Of a stretch of 64,000 bases of DNA, positions 1 to 8,212 are shown in pieces. The first letter of the stretch is position 1; each line of letters begins with the position of its first letter. The DNA is taken from the NCBI RefSeq assembly GCF_038069655.2, contig NZ_CP150951.2, positions 620,001 to 684,000 of the forward strand, read 5' to 3'. The notes beneath the pieces are model-generated. The model worked only from the letters and a program-made list of their open reading frames with translations, did no database searches and was not told the origin of the DNA. A program made the position numbers and the translations under genes. Origin of the DNA: Yoonia sp. BS5-3. Lineage in GTDB: Bacteria; Pseudomonadota; Alphaproteobacteria; Rhodobacterales; Rhodobacteraceae.

Positions 1-405
1 CCGGCCGAGGTGGACATCACGGATCTGGAACCAGGCCAAGTGACCGTGATCGCAAGACCCACAACCGATGAGGCCTATTCTGCCACGGGGCAGATCCAAT
101 ATGTCGCCGTGCATTATCGCACCGAAGCGCAAATCGCATTTGGCGCCGAAAATGACCGCGACGGCACCGTTCAGGACCCGCGCTACTTTGTGGTCAATCT
201 GGTATGTACGCACCGGGGCAAAGCCATTGGCATGACGGGTGATCCTGCTGCGCCATTTGCCTGTTTGGATCGGGGGGATCGCCATTCATCGGTGTTTGAT
301 GCCTCAGGCTTTGGCATCGCAGGCGCATCCGAGGATGAATATCTGTCTATCCCTGATTACAGCCTTACCACTGACGGGGATCAGGTCGTCCTGCAACTGG
401 CCTGA
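1..405 (+). CDS. Rieske-type iron-sulfur protein, C-terminal part (5' partial)
   Basis: The reading frame is open from the first base, so the true start lies outside the window. The visible 134 residues begin with a PAEVDITDLEPGQ stretch like the segment that precedes the Rieske fold in cytochrome bc1 iron-sulfur subunits. A first cluster box CTH is followed by a second box in which the cysteine (FACLD) and histidine (RHSSVFDASG) are six residues apart instead of the usual two. The tail VFDASGFG...YLSIPDYSL matches the end of Rieske domains. It probably binds a [2Fe-2S] cluster and transfers electrons at the membrane, but it is not a standard PetA, and the spacing makes cluster binding uncertain. 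It converges on nusG across a shared terminator. Confidence 0.6.
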   Translation, partial: PAEVDITDLEPGQVTVIARPTTDEAYSATGQIQYVAVHYRTEAQIAFGAENDRDGTVQDPRYFVVNLVCTHRGKAIGMTGDPAAPFACLDRGDRHSSVFDASGFGIAGASEDEYLSIPDYSLTTDGDQVVLQLA

Positions 406-410
406 ACAAA

Positions 411-437
411 AAAGGGGAGCGTCGGACGCTCCCCTTT
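411..437. terminator. Bidirectional terminator between the Rieske gene and nusG
   Basis: Perfect 13-bp inverted arms (AAAGGGGAGCGTC and its complement) separated by a single base form a strong hairpin. On the plus strand it is followed by TTTCTCTATT, on the minus strand by a run of six T. It therefore fits as an intrinsic terminator for both converging genes. Confidence 0.85.
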
Positions 438-459
438 CTCTATTCATTATGCAGCAAGC

Positions 460-990
460 CTACTGCTTGGTGACCTGCGTATATTCCAGCTCGACCGGTG
501 TGGCGCGGCCAAAGATGGACACGGTCACTTTCAGGCGCTGATTTTCTTCGTCGACTTCCTCGACCAGACCATCGAAATCCTCGAACGGACCATCGTTGAC
601 TTTGACCTTCTCGCCAATCTCGAAGTTGATCAGGGTGCGCGGCGCTTCTTCGCCTTCCTGAACGCGGCCCAGGATCGCCTGCACTTCGGCATCACGCATC
701 GGCATCGGGCGCCCCTGCGGGCCAAGGAACCCGGTAACGCGGTTGATTGAGTTGATCAGGTGGTAGCCTTCATCGGACATTTCCATATGCACCAGCACGT
801 AACCGGGCATAAAGCGACGCTCGGCGGTTACCTTTTTGTTGCGGCGGATTTCGATCACTTCCTCGGTGGGGACCAGAACTTCGTCGATCTGCTCATCCAG
901 CCCGCGTTCTTCCGCTTTGGTCCGGATTTCCTCTGCGATCTTCTTTTCGAAGTTCGACAGAACGCTTACCGAATACCACCGTTTCGCCAT
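460..990 (-). CDS. nusG: Transcription termination/antitermination protein NusG
   Basis: NusG binds RNA polymerase, suppresses pausing, couples transcription to translation through ribosomal protein S10, and assists Rho. The 176-residue product has the N-terminal NGN domain (starts MAKRWYSVSVLSNFEKKI) and a C-terminal KOW domain from about residue 124 (IGEKVKVNDGPF...). Length and ends are normal for alphaproteobacterial NusG. It lies downstream of secE on the same strand but after an unusually long, structured 186-bp gap, and is not followed by rplK as in most genomes: the next gene is the convergent Rieske-like gene. Confidence 0.97.
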   Translation of the reverse strand: MAKRWYSVSVLSNFEKKIAEEIRTKAEERGLDEQIDEVLVPTEEVIEIRRNKKVTAERRFMPGYVLVHMEMSDEGYHLINSINRVTGFLGPQGRPMPMRDAEVQAILGRVQEGEEAPRTLINFEIGEKVKVNDGPFEDFDGLVEEVDEENQRLKVTVSIFGRATPVELEYTQVTKQ

Positions 991-1061
991 TGTCTGCGCA
1001 CCTTGTCGTCAGCGACCCGTTCGGGTCCAATTCAAAAATATCCGGCGGCCCATCCGCCAGT

Positions 1062-1112
1062 CCCGAAAATAAAAGCGGCGTGCAACTCGATTCGCCACAC
1101 GCCATTTTCGGG
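1062..1112 (-). other. Stem-loop in the secE-nusG intergenic region
   Basis: The 186 bp between secE and nusG contain an outer stem CCCGAAAAT/ATTTTCGGG with an inner GGCGTG/CACGCC pairing. Two shorter hairpins follow in the minus-strand direction (GGCGG-ATGGG-CCGCC, then GACCCG-AA-CGGGTC at 1014-1028). An ATTTTTG stretch follows the second hairpin. It could be a partial terminator, an RNase processing site or a leader controlling nusG. No function can be assigned from sequence alone. Confidence 0.5.
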
Positions 1113-1176
1113 AAGTTTCAGGCTCTTACCGCTGCTGCCCGCTATTTTCAAGAGGCACCCACGAAATTCCGGATCG

Positions 1177-1377
1177 TCAGCTGCCGAAATAGTTCAATAC
1201 AGAGGTCAGCCCAGACCGGATCACAATATCAACCAGCGAGAAAAAGATCGCCGTCAAAGCGGCCATGATAAACACCATGATCGTTGTCAAAACCACTTCG
1301 CGGCGTGTCGGCCAAACGACCTTGGACACTTCGGCGCGGACTTCTTGGATGAATTTGACAGGGTTGGCGATGGCCAT
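1177..1377 (-). CDS. secE: Preprotein translocase subunit SecE
   Basis: SecE clamps SecY in the SecYEG channel of the inner membrane. The product has 66 residues, the short single-membrane-span form usual in alphaproteobacteria. It has an amphipathic N-terminal helix (NPVKFIQEVRAEVSKVVWP, including the conserved VWPTRREV region) and one hydrophobic segment at about residues 29-54. It sits between a sulfotransferase gene and nusG on the minus strand. Confidence 0.95.
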   Translation of the reverse strand: MAIANPVKFIQEVRAEVSKVVWPTRREVVLTTIMVFIMAALTAIFFSLVDIVIRSGLTSVLNYFGS

Positions 1378-1460
1378 GGTTGATCGTCCTTTGTGGAAAC
1401 AAACGCGACATACGGTGTCTGTATGGCAAATTCAAGCCCGGCGCGGCACGGGCGGGATGC

Positions 1461-2342
1461 TCATTTCAGGAATGTGACATCTTCCATACCGGCAATCGCA
1501 GCGGTTTGAGCAGCATAAGCTGCGGCAGCGCGGGCATGTTCATCAGAATCAAACCCATCAAAAGACGGATGCGCCGGCCCCACAGGCCACATTTTGCGCA
1601 TGGCAAACCCCGCCTTGTCCCCTTCTCCAGCCGCGTGACGCTGAAGCGTTTCGGTCACGGCAGCGGCAGACAGACCTTCGTGAATCCGTCGGGGCAGCGG
1701 CGCGACAATTTGGGCGCGGTCCGGACCAACCAAACCTGCACAGATTTGTGTAAAGACGTCGGCGTAATCCTCATGCCGCCAGACAGTCAATTGACCAACG
1801 CCCTTGGCCCCGCGCAGCCGGGTGACCAGATCAAGCCAATCGACACTGGTGATCGGATTTATGCGTTTGAAGCGATCCAGCGGCATGGCCCGCCCGCCCA
1901 TGAGCATCTGACAATACGCAGAGCTAAGAAATGCTGTGGGCTGGCGGATACCCAGAAACACATCGATCGGGCGCCCGATCGCCTCGGCCAGCGCGGCAAC
2001 ACGGTCGGCGGCATGCGGATATCTGACTTGCACCGGGAAACGGCGCGGGCTGTTCAGAACGCCGATGTAATTCTCTTCGCTAAAGATCACCCGGTCCGCA
2101 TCTTTGCGCATCAAGGCAAGCTGATCGGCAGGTGATCTGCGGGCCGGATCAGGCGGTCCATCTTTCAGACCGAAAAGCGCCGGGATCGACCGACCGGGCA
2201 AACGAAAATACTTTGGGCTGTAAAGACGCACCCCCGCGTCCGCCAGCGGGTCCGCCACAGTCTGCAAAGAACGCTGCAAATGGGTCGTTGCGGTCTTATG
2301 CGCGCCCACATGAAAGGCGACTGTAAAATCGGGGGGTGTCAT
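1461..2342 (-). CDS. Sulfotransferase-like protein
   Basis: The 293-residue product begins with a beta strand and a 5'-phosphosulfate binding loop, FHVGAHKTATTHLQ (about residues 10-23), the hallmark of PAPS-dependent sulfotransferases. The rest fits the family only loosely (a central REP-like RQPTAFLSS segment around residues 130-140). The likely role is transfer of sulfate to a surface glycan or other acceptor; the acceptor cannot be told. It sits between tRNA-Trp and secE, which are adjacent in many relatives, so it looks like an inserted gene. No biosynthetic partners are close by. Confidence 0.72.
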   Translation of the reverse strand: MTPPDFTVAFHVGAHKTATTHLQRSLQTVADPLADAGVRLYSPKYFRLPGRSIPALFGLKDGPPDPARRSPADQLALMRKDADRVIFSEENYIGVLNSPRRFPVQVRYPHAADRVAALAEAIGRPIDVFLGIRQPTAFLSSAYCQMLMGGRAMPLDRFKRINPITSVDWLDLVTRLRGAKGVGQLTVWRHEDYADVFTQICAGLVGPDRAQIVAPLPRRIHEGLSAAAVTETLQRHAAGEGDKAGFAMRKMWPVGPAHPSFDGFDSDEHARAAAAYAAQTAAIAGMEDVTFLK

Positions 2343-2380
2343 AACAGAACAATCATCCTCCGGCGGGCGGTGATCGGGTC

Positions 2381-2456
2381 TGGCAGGGGCACCAGGACTT
2401 GAACCCGGGACCTACGGTTTTGGAGACCGTCGCTCTACCAACTGAGCTATACCCCT
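2381..2456 (-). tRNA. trpT: tRNA-Trp (anticodon CCA)
   Basis: The minus strand reads AGGGGTATAGCTCAGTTGG at the 5' end and folds as a cloverleaf. The 7-bp acceptor stem is AGGGGTA/TGCCCCT with one G-T pair. The anticodon stem ACGGT/ACCGT encloses loop CTCCAAA with anticodon CCA. The T arm is GGGTTCAAGTCC. Discriminator G and an encoded CCA tail are present, giving 76 nt. Location upstream of secE-nusG fits the common tuf-trpT-secE-nusG order. Confidence 0.96.
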
Positions 2457-2581
2457 ATGACCGGATGCCGGGTTAGTCCGAAACGCAGGCCGGATCAAGA
2501 GGGAAGCTGCACCAGACTTGTGTTCACGTGCAGAAATGTCGAAACAGAGGGTCCACCGACCATGCAAAGGCCCCTGCCCTG

Positions 2582-3265
2582 ATGTCTCTTCGCCGCCGGA
2601 TCGAAAAATCAAAGTTCCTCGCCGGGTGGCTGGCGGCACTTGCGGGGGTTTATCTGGCCTTTTGTCAGCGCAGCACAAAATGGAAAGTCGAGGGACTGGA
2701 CGATCTAAAAACCGCATTAGCCGAAGGCCCCATTCTGCTGGTGATGTGGCATGAAAGATCGATCATGGGCGCCTTGCATTGGCCCGTCGATACCGCGCCG
2801 CTATCTAGTCTTTATGCCAGCTCGCCCATCGGGCGGATTTCGGGCGCGCTGCAACGGCGGGTTGGTCTGCAACCGATGGAAATGGCCCGCAAAAAGTCAA
2901 ACCGAGCCGCATCACGGATGATTCTAAAGCGCGTCCGCGAGGGGGTCAGCATTGGCATGACAGGTGACGGCCCGCTTGGCCCGGCATTGCAGGTGCAGGA
3001 CGCGCCGCTTGATTGGGCGCGAACAACGGGTATGCCAGTGTTTTGCTATGCTTTCGGCACAACACGCGGGCGGCGTTTGAATTCATGGGACCAAATGCTG
3101 GTGCCGCGGCTCTTTGGGCGTGGGGCTTATGTGTTTCGCCAGTTGGACGCAAAGGTAGCCCGCAAGATGTCGGATGACGCGTTAGAGGCGCTGCGCGAAG
3201 ATCTCAGAGGCACGTTGGACGAGGTGGTTCAGCGCGCAGACCAGCTGGCACAAGCGCGCGCCTAA
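2582..3265 (+). CDS. DUF374 lysophospholipid acyltransferase-like protein
   Basis: The 227-residue product matches the DUF374 branch of the glycerolipid acyltransferases. There is an N-terminal hydrophobic helix (about residues 14-28), then ILLVMWHERSIM, and the diagnostic TGDGPLGPALQVQ motif near residue 125 followed by NSWDQMLVPRLFGRG. Members are thought to acylate lipids at the inner membrane; the substrate here is unknown. Start ATG 2582 (MSLRRRIEK) is chosen because it opens the conserved region; an upstream in-frame start at 2528 would add non-conserved residues. Its stop codon overlaps the stop of the convergent acetyltransferase gene. Confidence 0.8.
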   Translation: MSLRRRIEKSKFLAGWLAALAGVYLAFCQRSTKWKVEGLDDLKTALAEGPILLVMWHERSIMGALHWPVDTAPLSSLYASSPIGRISGALQRRVGLQPMEMARKKSNRAASRMILKRVREGVSIGMTGDGPLGPALQVQDAPLDWARTTGMPVFCYAFGTTRGRRLNSWDQMLVPRLFGRGAYVFRQLDAKVARKMSDDALEALREDLRGTLDEVVQRADQLAQARA

Positions 3266-3924
3266 GCGCTGCCTGTCGGCCCGATCAAACGCGCTATATC
3301 CCTGCCGACGATGGCGTCTTCATTCTGCAAAATATGCTCAATCGGCCAATTCCACCACGCCGTCTCATTCAGCCTGGCGATGGTTTCCGGGTCAAACCGC
3401 ATCCGCAGGATTTGGGCCCGGTTGCCTGCCACAATGGCGTAGTCGGGTACTTTGCCGCTGACAACCGCACCCGCCCCGATGATCACCCCATTACCAATCT
3501 CAGCGCCCGCAAGAATGCGCGCGCCGGTGCCGATCCAGACATCATGGCCCAGGCGAATATCGCGCCCCGCAGGCAAGGTGGCGGGGTAATCGGCAAAGCG
3601 GTCGGGATCATGGATCGCAAAGGGAAAGGTGGAAAACCCCGTGCGCGCATGGTTCGCCCCATCGGTAATAAAGCGCACATCATGGGCGATCTGGCAGAAT
3701 TTACCGATGATCAGACGGTCCTTGGCCATGGGAAACAAATAGGGCGCCAACCTGCTGGCCCAACCCGCAGGGTTCTCTGGCGGGTCGAAATCATTAGCAT
3801 AGCTATAAACGCCAATCTCCCAATTGGGATGGGTGATCGCGGCCTTTAAGAAGACATTGCCCTTGTGAACGGTCCCGTCCGGCAGGGTGACCGGGTGTAG
3901 CGTGTCTGGTGATGGGAATGGCAT
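3262..3924 (-). CDS. CatB/Vat-type hexapeptide O-acetyltransferase
   Basis: The 220-residue product is a left-handed beta-helix acetyltransferase of the xenobiotic acetyltransferase type. It has SYANDFDPP near the N-terminus, the catalytic-histidine segment DGANHARTGFSTFPF near the middle, and hexapeptide repeats (IRLGHDVWIGTGARIL, VIIGAGAVVSGKVPDYAIV). Relatives acetylate chloramphenicol, streptogramins or sugars using acetyl-CoA; the true acceptor is not known and resistance should not be assumed. Start ATG 3924 (MPFPSPDT) is used; an upstream extension to 4101 would run into the direct repeat and lacks conserved sequence. It lies in the accessory segment between tuf and tRNA-Trp. Confidence 0.82.
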   Translation of the reverse strand: MPFPSPDTLHPVTLPDGTVHKGNVFLKAAITHPNWEIGVYSYANDFDPPENPAGWASRLAPYLFPMAKDRLIIGKFCQIAHDVRFITDGANHARTGFSTFPFAIHDPDRFADYPATLPAGRDIRLGHDVWIGTGARILAGAEIGNGVIIGAGAVVSGKVPDYAIVAGNRAQILRMRFDPETIARLNETAWWNWPIEHILQNEDAIVGRDIARLIGPTGSA

Positions 3925-3983
3925 GATCCAGGTCTCTTTTTCGAATTCGTTGTCGAACAGATAGTGATCGTTTGTCGAACGCA

Positions 3984-4071
3984 AAAGGCCGCCCTGGTTA
4001 GGGCGGCCTTTGGTTTTGTAGTGCGTGTGCGGGTTCTCGAATTTTTCCGTTGGAAAACATTTGCAACCCGC
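3984..4071. repeat. Direct repeat copy 1 (duplicate of the tuf terminator region)
   Basis: This 88-bp segment aligns with 4972-5061 with about nine mismatches and two single-base gaps by hand. It contains hairpin GGCCGCCC/GGGCGGCC with T-rich flanks on both sides, followed by a second structure with outer arms GCGGGT/ACCCGC and an inner TTTTCC/GGAAAA hairpin. It lies upstream of the acetyltransferase gene, just beyond the 3' end of the DUF4274 gene. Confidence 0.85.
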
Positions 4072-4116
4072 CAGATACGTTTCAGCTAACACCCATCTCA
4101 CAGGGTTTTGCAGGTC

Positions 4117-4935
4117 TCAGAGCTGTTGCTGTTGCTTCCAATACTCAAAGCTATGCATGAGGGTTCCATCGGCCCACGTGAAGTCCGAGCGGTGCTGCCG
4201 GACGCCTTGATACTCGTATACGTACTCAGGAACCACCCAAGCCAGCTGCTTGCCAGCCTCCAATGCGTTTTGCTCCATCTTACGATAACTCTGAGCCTGT
4301 TCGTAACCGCGGAGCATTAATTCAGCAGACCCAAAATCGTTCTGTTCCCATCTATCTACGATTGTTTTGCAGGTCTTCCAGCTTTCTTGGTAAGAAGGAT
4401 AGTCCAACTCCTCCCAAGTTAAATTGGTCATCCAATTTGAAGCCTCAATAAAGAAGATATGGAATGCGGTTCCGAGATCACATTCTGGTTGCGAGACGAT
4501 CCATAGCAGTGGTGCAGACCCGTAGTCCCAATTCCAATTGATAACTATCGCATGCCATGTATCTGGCGCCTGTTTAGACAACCACCCCAAAAAATCGTTG
4601 TCCGATATTTCAATTTTGCCTTCTTCGAGCCAGCGGTGGAGAAGCGCATGTTCGTCCTCGGACGTACCAAACGATTGCCGGTTCCTTCGTTTGGCGAGGA
4701 CTTCCGAACGTTTGAGGATTGGTTGAGGGCTTTCGTATGAAGACGCTTGGCTATCCTGACGGATTTCTTTTTCACTCAATCGTTGCAGCTCTTCCACGAC
4801 ACGCTTCGGATCGACCGTATTACGTCGCATTTCTGCTCGTTTTAAGAAAGGCAAGATAATCAGTATTCCAACAGCCACCCCAACTACCAAAATGATGCTA
4901 TCAAGCAATGCGTAACCTCCCCGCCCATGTATCAT
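4117..4935 (-). CDS. DUF4274-like protein with N-terminal membrane anchor
   Basis: The 272-residue product has a hydrophobic helix at about residues 10-30 (LLDSIILVVGVAVGILIILPF) followed by basic residues, then a charged linker. The C-terminal soluble domain has the pattern WHAIVINWNWDYG...LWIVSQPECDLGTAFHIFF, which resembles the DUF4274 family; no function is known for that family. The gene is visibly more A/T-rich than its neighbours. It is bracketed by two copies of a ~90-bp direct repeat, which suggests that it arrived as a single-gene insertion next to tuf. Confidence 0.7.
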   Translation of the reverse strand: MIHGRGGYALLDSIILVVGVAVGILIILPFLKRAEMRRNTVDPKRVVEELQRLSEKEIRQDSQASSYESPQPILKRSEVLAKRRNRQSFGTSEDEHALLHRWLEEGKIEISDNDFLGWLSKQAPDTWHAIVINWNWDYGSAPLLWIVSQPECDLGTAFHIFFIEASNWMTNLTWEELDYPSYQESWKTCKTIVDRWEQNDFGSAELMLRGYEQAQSYRKMEQNALEAGKQLAWVVPEYVYEYQGVRQHRSDFTWADGTLMHSFEYWKQQQQL

Positions 4936-4971
4936 TAAGTCTTATCGAGTACGGTGAAGCAGCTCAAAATG

Positions 4972-5061
4972 AAAGGCCGCCCTTGTTTGGGCGGCCTTTT
5001 GGTTTTTGTAGCGCGGTTGCGGGTTCTCGAAGTTTTCCTTTGGAAAACATCTGCCACCCGC
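4972..5061. repeat. Direct repeat copy 2 / tuf terminator region
   Basis: This copy lies directly downstream of tuf. The GGCCGCCC/GGGCGGCC hairpin at 4975-4998 followed by TTTCATTTT on the minus strand is the likely tuf terminator. Next to it, arms GCGGGT (5019-5024) and ACCCGC (5056-5061) enclose a perfect GTTTTCC-TTT-GGAAAAC hairpin. The same two-hairpin block is repeated at 3984-4071. Confidence 0.85.
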
Positions 5062-5101
5062 GCGGTGCGTTTGCGGTCAAAGACCGCAAGCCGCCCCGTA
5101 C

Positions 5102-6277
<1,176 letters not shown>

Positions 6278-6330
6278 GAAAGGGCCCTTAATTTTATGGG
6301 GCCAGCCTGGCCCGTTCCAACATCGCGGGC

Positions 6331-6359
6331 GATGTATTGGGAATCGGCACAGAAATCAA
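6331..6359 (-). promoter_or_regulatory. Candidate sigma-70 promoter of tuf
   Basis: On the minus strand a -35-like TTGATT (6354-6359) is separated by exactly 17 bp from a -10-like TACATC (6331-6336), about 54 bp upstream of the tuf start codon. Confidence 0.45.
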
Positions 6360-6402
6360 GTGGTCCTGCCCCCGCAAAAAGGCAGAAAAATTTTGCAACG
6401 CA

Positions 6403-6429
6403 TGTCGATTTCGGCATTCGCCAGACGTC
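6403..6429 (+). promoter_or_regulatory. Candidate ECF42 sigma-factor promoter
   Basis: TGTCGA (6403-6408), a 17-bp spacer, then CGTC (6426-6429), about 50 bp upstream of the DGPF gene. This agrees with the -35 TGTCGA and -10 CGA/TC elements that I recall for ECF42 sigma factors, and an ECF42-type sigma gene follows 0.5 kb downstream. Sequence match is seen directly; use by this sigma factor is inferred. Confidence 0.65.
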
Positions 6430-6478
6430 TGTTAAGTACCAAGGCAATTCCGCCAAGGACATCAACAGGAGACAACCC

Positions 6479-6832
6479 ATGCAATATATGTGCCTTATCT
6501 ATTCCGCCGAAGGTTCTGGTCCGCAGCCCGGAACCGATGAATTTGGCCCATTCATGAAGGCCTATGGCGACTACACAGCGCAAATGCGCGAGAGCGGCGC
6601 ATTGGTCCATGCCGATGCATTGCAACCTGTCGCGACGGCAACCACCGTCACAGTGCGCAACGGTCAAACCATCACCACAGACGGCCCCTTTGCCGAAACC
6701 AAGGAACAGCTTGGCGGTTATTATCTGCTTGAATGCGAAAATCTGGATGATGCAATCGCCAAAGCGGCCAGAATCCCAACCGCCACATATGGACGAATTG
6801 AGATACGCCCGATCATCGTCTGGGATGACTAA
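6479..6832 (+). CDS. DGPF/YCII-related domain protein
   Basis: The 117-residue product is a small ferredoxin-like-fold protein of the YCII-related family. It contains the name-giving motif TTDGPFAETKEQLGGYYLLE (about residues 67-86). The start at 6479 is set by an AGGAGA ribosome binding site seven bases upstream; the longer in-frame ORF is not conserved. DGPF proteins are the characteristic partners and regulon members of ECF42 sigma factors, and the sigma gene follows directly. Biochemical function is unknown. Confidence 0.9.
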   Translation: MQYMCLIYSAEGSGPQPGTDEFGPFMKAYGDYTAQMRESGALVHADALQPVATATTVTVRNGQTITTDGPFAETKEQLGGYYLLECENLDDAIAKAARIPTATYGRIEIRPIIVWDD

Positions 6833-6836
6833 AGCA

Positions 6837-6926
6837 TTTCGATTTATACTTGAACCACGTCTTCGCTGCCTCTCCCTTTGATCGAACGCAAAAAGTGATA
6901 GGAGATGTCTCAAGTCAAAATCGAAA
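6837..6926. repeat. Long-spaced inverted repeat between the DGPF and sigma-factor genes
   Basis: TTTCGATTTATACTTG (6837-6852) is complementary to CAAGTCAAAATCGAAA (6911-6926) at 14 of 16 positions, with a 58-bp loop. It fills most of the gap before the sigma gene and could be an operator pair, an attenuating stem in the transcript, or chance. Confidence 0.45.
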
Positions 6927-6940
6927 CGTGATAGAACCCG

Positions 6941-8164
6941 ATGCTGCCCCCGCTACAATCCGAAACTCTGATTGAACGCACTCTGCGTGAAGAGTGGGGG
7001 CGCATCCTTTCGGCCCTGACCAAATCCTTGGGCGATCTGCAATTGGCCGAGGACTGCCTGCAAGACGCGATCACCCGCGCGGTTGAGGTTTGGCCGGAAA
7101 AGGGTCTGCCGGACGCCCCTGCCGCCTGGCTGATCAGCACCGCTCGCAGGCGCGCCATCGACCGCTTTCGCCGCGATGCCCGCTGGGCGGCCCGTGTGCC
7201 CGAACTGTCCTATCTTGCCGATCTTGAAGCCCAGGCAGAAGGTCCAGACCCGGAAGCCATCCCAGACAAACGCCTTGAGATGATTTTTACCTGCTGCCAC
7301 CCGGCGCTTGAACAAAAGACCCAAGTGGCGCTGACCCTGCGCACGCTTGGCGGGCTAACAACCGAGGATATCGCAACGGCCTTTCTGGATAAGCCCCAAA
7401 CCATGGCCCAGCGCCTAACGCGCGCCAAACGTAAGATCGCAGCTGCCGGTATCCCCTATGAAATCCCCGATCGGGACAAACTGCCCGAGCGCCTGACGAC
7501 CGTACTGGCGGTTATCTATCTGATTTTCAACGCAGGCTATTCTACGCCTTCCCCCTTGGCGGGTGAGGCGATCCGGCTTGGCCGGATCATGCATCAGTTA
7601 ATGCCAGATCAGGCCGAGGTCGCAGGACTTTTGGCGCTGATGCTGCTGCATGATGCAAGACGTCTGGCGCGCAGCGGACCAGCGGGGGAATTTATCCCGC
7701 TCGATTCACAAAACCGCAACAGATGGGATCGCGCGAAAATCACCGAGGGCGATGCACTGTTGCAAGCGACCCTGCCGCGCGGGCAGGTCGGCCCCTATCA
7801 ATTGCAGGCGGCCATCAGCGCCCTTCACGCAAAAAGCCCGTCATGGGATGCAACCGACTGGCCGCAAATCGCCGCACTTTATGGGCTGCTTTATCAGATG
7901 CAGCCCTCAGTCGTGGTACGGGTCAATCAGGCGATGGCCGTCTCATACGCGCAATCTGTTGCGGCAGGGCTGGCAATGCTGGATGGGCTGTCGGATGATC
8001 CGCAACTGGCCAGCTATCAGCCCTATCACGCCGCGCGGGCCGATCTTTGCACGCGCGCAAGTGATCTGCCTGCCGCCCGTACCAGCTATCGCACGGCAAT
8101 CAGGCTGACCACCGAAGACAGCAACCGGCGGTTTTTGGAAGAGAAGCTCAAAAACATTTCCTGA
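6941..8164 (+). CDS. ECF42-type RNA polymerase sigma factor with C-terminal TPR-like extension (DUF6596)
   Basis: The 407-residue product has a sigma region 2 (AEDCLQDAITRAVEVWP...AWLISTARRRAIDRFRR, residues 26-68), region 4 (RLEMIFTCCHPALEQ... to ...RLTRAKRKIAAAGIP, to about residue 170), and a long C-terminal helical domain of the DUF6596 type. In ECF42 proteins this extension takes the place of an anti-sigma factor and is needed for activity. Gene context agrees: a DGPF protein upstream and a VOC protein downstream. It probably activates its own neighbourhood from the TGTCGA-N17-CGTC promoter. The signal is unknown. Confidence 0.92.
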   Translation: MLPPLQSETLIERTLREEWGRILSALTKSLGDLQLAEDCLQDAITRAVEVWPEKGLPDAPAAWLISTARRRAIDRFRRDARWAARVPELSYLADLEAQAEGPDPEAIPDKRLEMIFTCCHPALEQKTQVALTLRTLGGLTTEDIATAFLDKPQTMAQRLTRAKRKIAAAGIPYEIPDRDKLPERLTTVLAVIYLIFNAGYSTPSPLAGEAIRLGRIMHQLMPDQAEVAGLLALMLLHDARRLARSGPAGEFIPLDSQNRNRWDRAKITEGDALLQATLPRGQVGPYQLQAAISALHAKSPSWDATDWPQIAALYGLLYQMQPSVVVRVNQAMAVSYAQSVAAGLAMLDGLSDDPQLASYQPYHAARADLCTRASDLPAARTSYRTAIRLTTEDSNRRFLEEKLKNIS

Positions 8165-8212
8165 AACGCGCGTCGCGGCTACGCTGCGCCTATCAGAACC
8201 AAGGAGTATTTC

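Noticed and set aside
3262-3924. Chloramphenicol resistance by the acetyltransferase
   Set aside because: The fold is shared by many sugar and nodulation acetyltransferases; sequence does not show drug specificity.
3262-4101. Longer acetyltransferase reading from 4101
   Set aside because: The extra 59 residues overlap the direct repeat and show no family conservation; ATG 3924 fits the family start.
6356-6913. 185-residue minus-strand ORF covering the DGPF gene
   Set aside because: It is an antisense frame; the plus-strand DGPF gene has clear motifs and a good ribosome site.
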